Shown here: piece by piece, positions 63,912 through 64,000 of the stretch | Layout: every line of letters starts with the position of its first letter | How positions within the stretch are numbered: position 1 is the first letter of the stretch | Assembly: GCF_033095985.1 (NCBI RefSeq) | Contig: NZ_AP026802.1 | Span: forward strand, 1,116,001-1,180,000 | Length of the DNA stretch: 64,000 nt | Direction: 5' to 3' | Source: Xylocopilactobacillus apicola | GTDB lineage: Bacteria; Bacillota; Bacilli; Lactobacillales; Lactobacillaceae | The notes under the pieces: model-generated | What the model was told of the DNA's origin: nothing | The model's input: only the letters and a program-made list of their open reading frames with translations | Database searches by the model: none | Made by a program: the position numbers and the translations under genes

Positions 63912-64000
63912 GTTTCATTTCTTTAAATCTTGCTGTAATTTTCTTGCAAAAAAGGATATGATTTATTTATCAAAAATTTCTGATGGGTTAAGGTTGAATG
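63912..64000. other. Right-edge intergenic sequence
   Basis: AT-rich DNA with a possible plus-strand promoter (TTGCAA near 63944) and an AAGG before the last ATG (63998-64000), which may begin a gene beyond the edge. Nothing firm can be called. Confidence 0.3.

Noticed and set aside
1-64000. CRISPR arrays, tRNA or rRNA genes, prophage, replication origin
   Set aside because: No regular spaced repeats, cloverleaf or rRNA sequence, phage structural genes or DnaA-box cluster were seen. The walRK block is often near oriC in Firmicutes, but dnaA/rpmH and DnaA boxes are absent here.

Overview
The window is about 64 kb of AT-rich chromosome from a low-GC Gram-positive bacterium, most likely a member of the Lactobacillaceae. 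The gene orders point there: der-rpsA-cmk-lysM, xerD-ribT-scpA-scpB-rluB, cvfB, pyk-pfkA-dnaE, and the full walRK-yycH-yycI-walJ-htrA-rlmH block. Other pointers are purine-rich ribosome binding sites, frequent TTG starts, a DUF4767 lipoprotein, cellobiose-type PTS permeases and an LTA-synthase-like sulfatase. Intact pfkA and pyk indicate glycolysis; adhE supplies the ethanol branch. The genus cannot be fixed from the sequence alone.

Layout. 1-14.4 kb is conserved housekeeping, mostly on the minus strand: der (start only), S1, cytidylate kinase, LysM protein, ferredoxin, RluB, ScpB, ScpA, RibT-like protein, XerD, CvfB, pyruvate kinase, phosphofructokinase, DnaE, DUF2929, DUF1836 and a cysteine-less L32. 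14.5-16.8 kb is a polar amino acid ABC importer. 16.9-20 kb is an insertion-sequence patch: an intact IS110-family element and a decayed IS3-family element. 20.2-22.9 kb is adhE. 23-30.4 kb is the essential cell-wall two-component operon WalRK with its accessory proteins, HtrA and RlmH. 30.5-38.1 kb holds a heterodimeric ABC exporter, MscL, a TcaA-like membrane protein, an autoregulated MarR, and a MarR/DHA2 drug-efflux pair. 38.2-42.8 kb is one operon of an ABC-2 transporter, a two-component system whose kinase is frameshifted in a run of six Cs, and a DUF4767 lipoprotein. 42.9-46.9 kb holds a repeat-bearing membrane protein, an amino acid permease and a small envelope gene cluster. 46.9-50.6 kb is an LTA-synthase-like gene split by a second copy of the IS110 element. 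50.7-64 kb carries MgtA, a beta-glucoside PTS operon with a cre site, a TetR-controlled ABC transporter, a second PTS/DUF3284 operon and a second MarR/DHA2 pair.

The most interesting signal is the IS110 element, present as two 1,835-bp copies in inverted orientation (16873-18707 and 48250-50084). The roughly 255 bases upstream of its recombinase fold into a layout resembling an IS110 bridge RNA: a 12-bp 5' stem-loop, then an internal-loop stem, then a segment perfectly complementary for 12 nt to the element's own left end. Within the internal loop a 9-nt segment matches the DNA flanking copy 2 exactly. It matches the flank of copy 1 with only two G-T wobble differences. The window therefore appears to hold an RNA-guided mobile element together with two of its recorded target sites, one of which has inactivated a cell-envelope gene.

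All calls come from reading the sequence and supplied translations; no database search or folding program was run. Domain names rest on motif recognition. Promoter and operator calls are sequence-based predictions.
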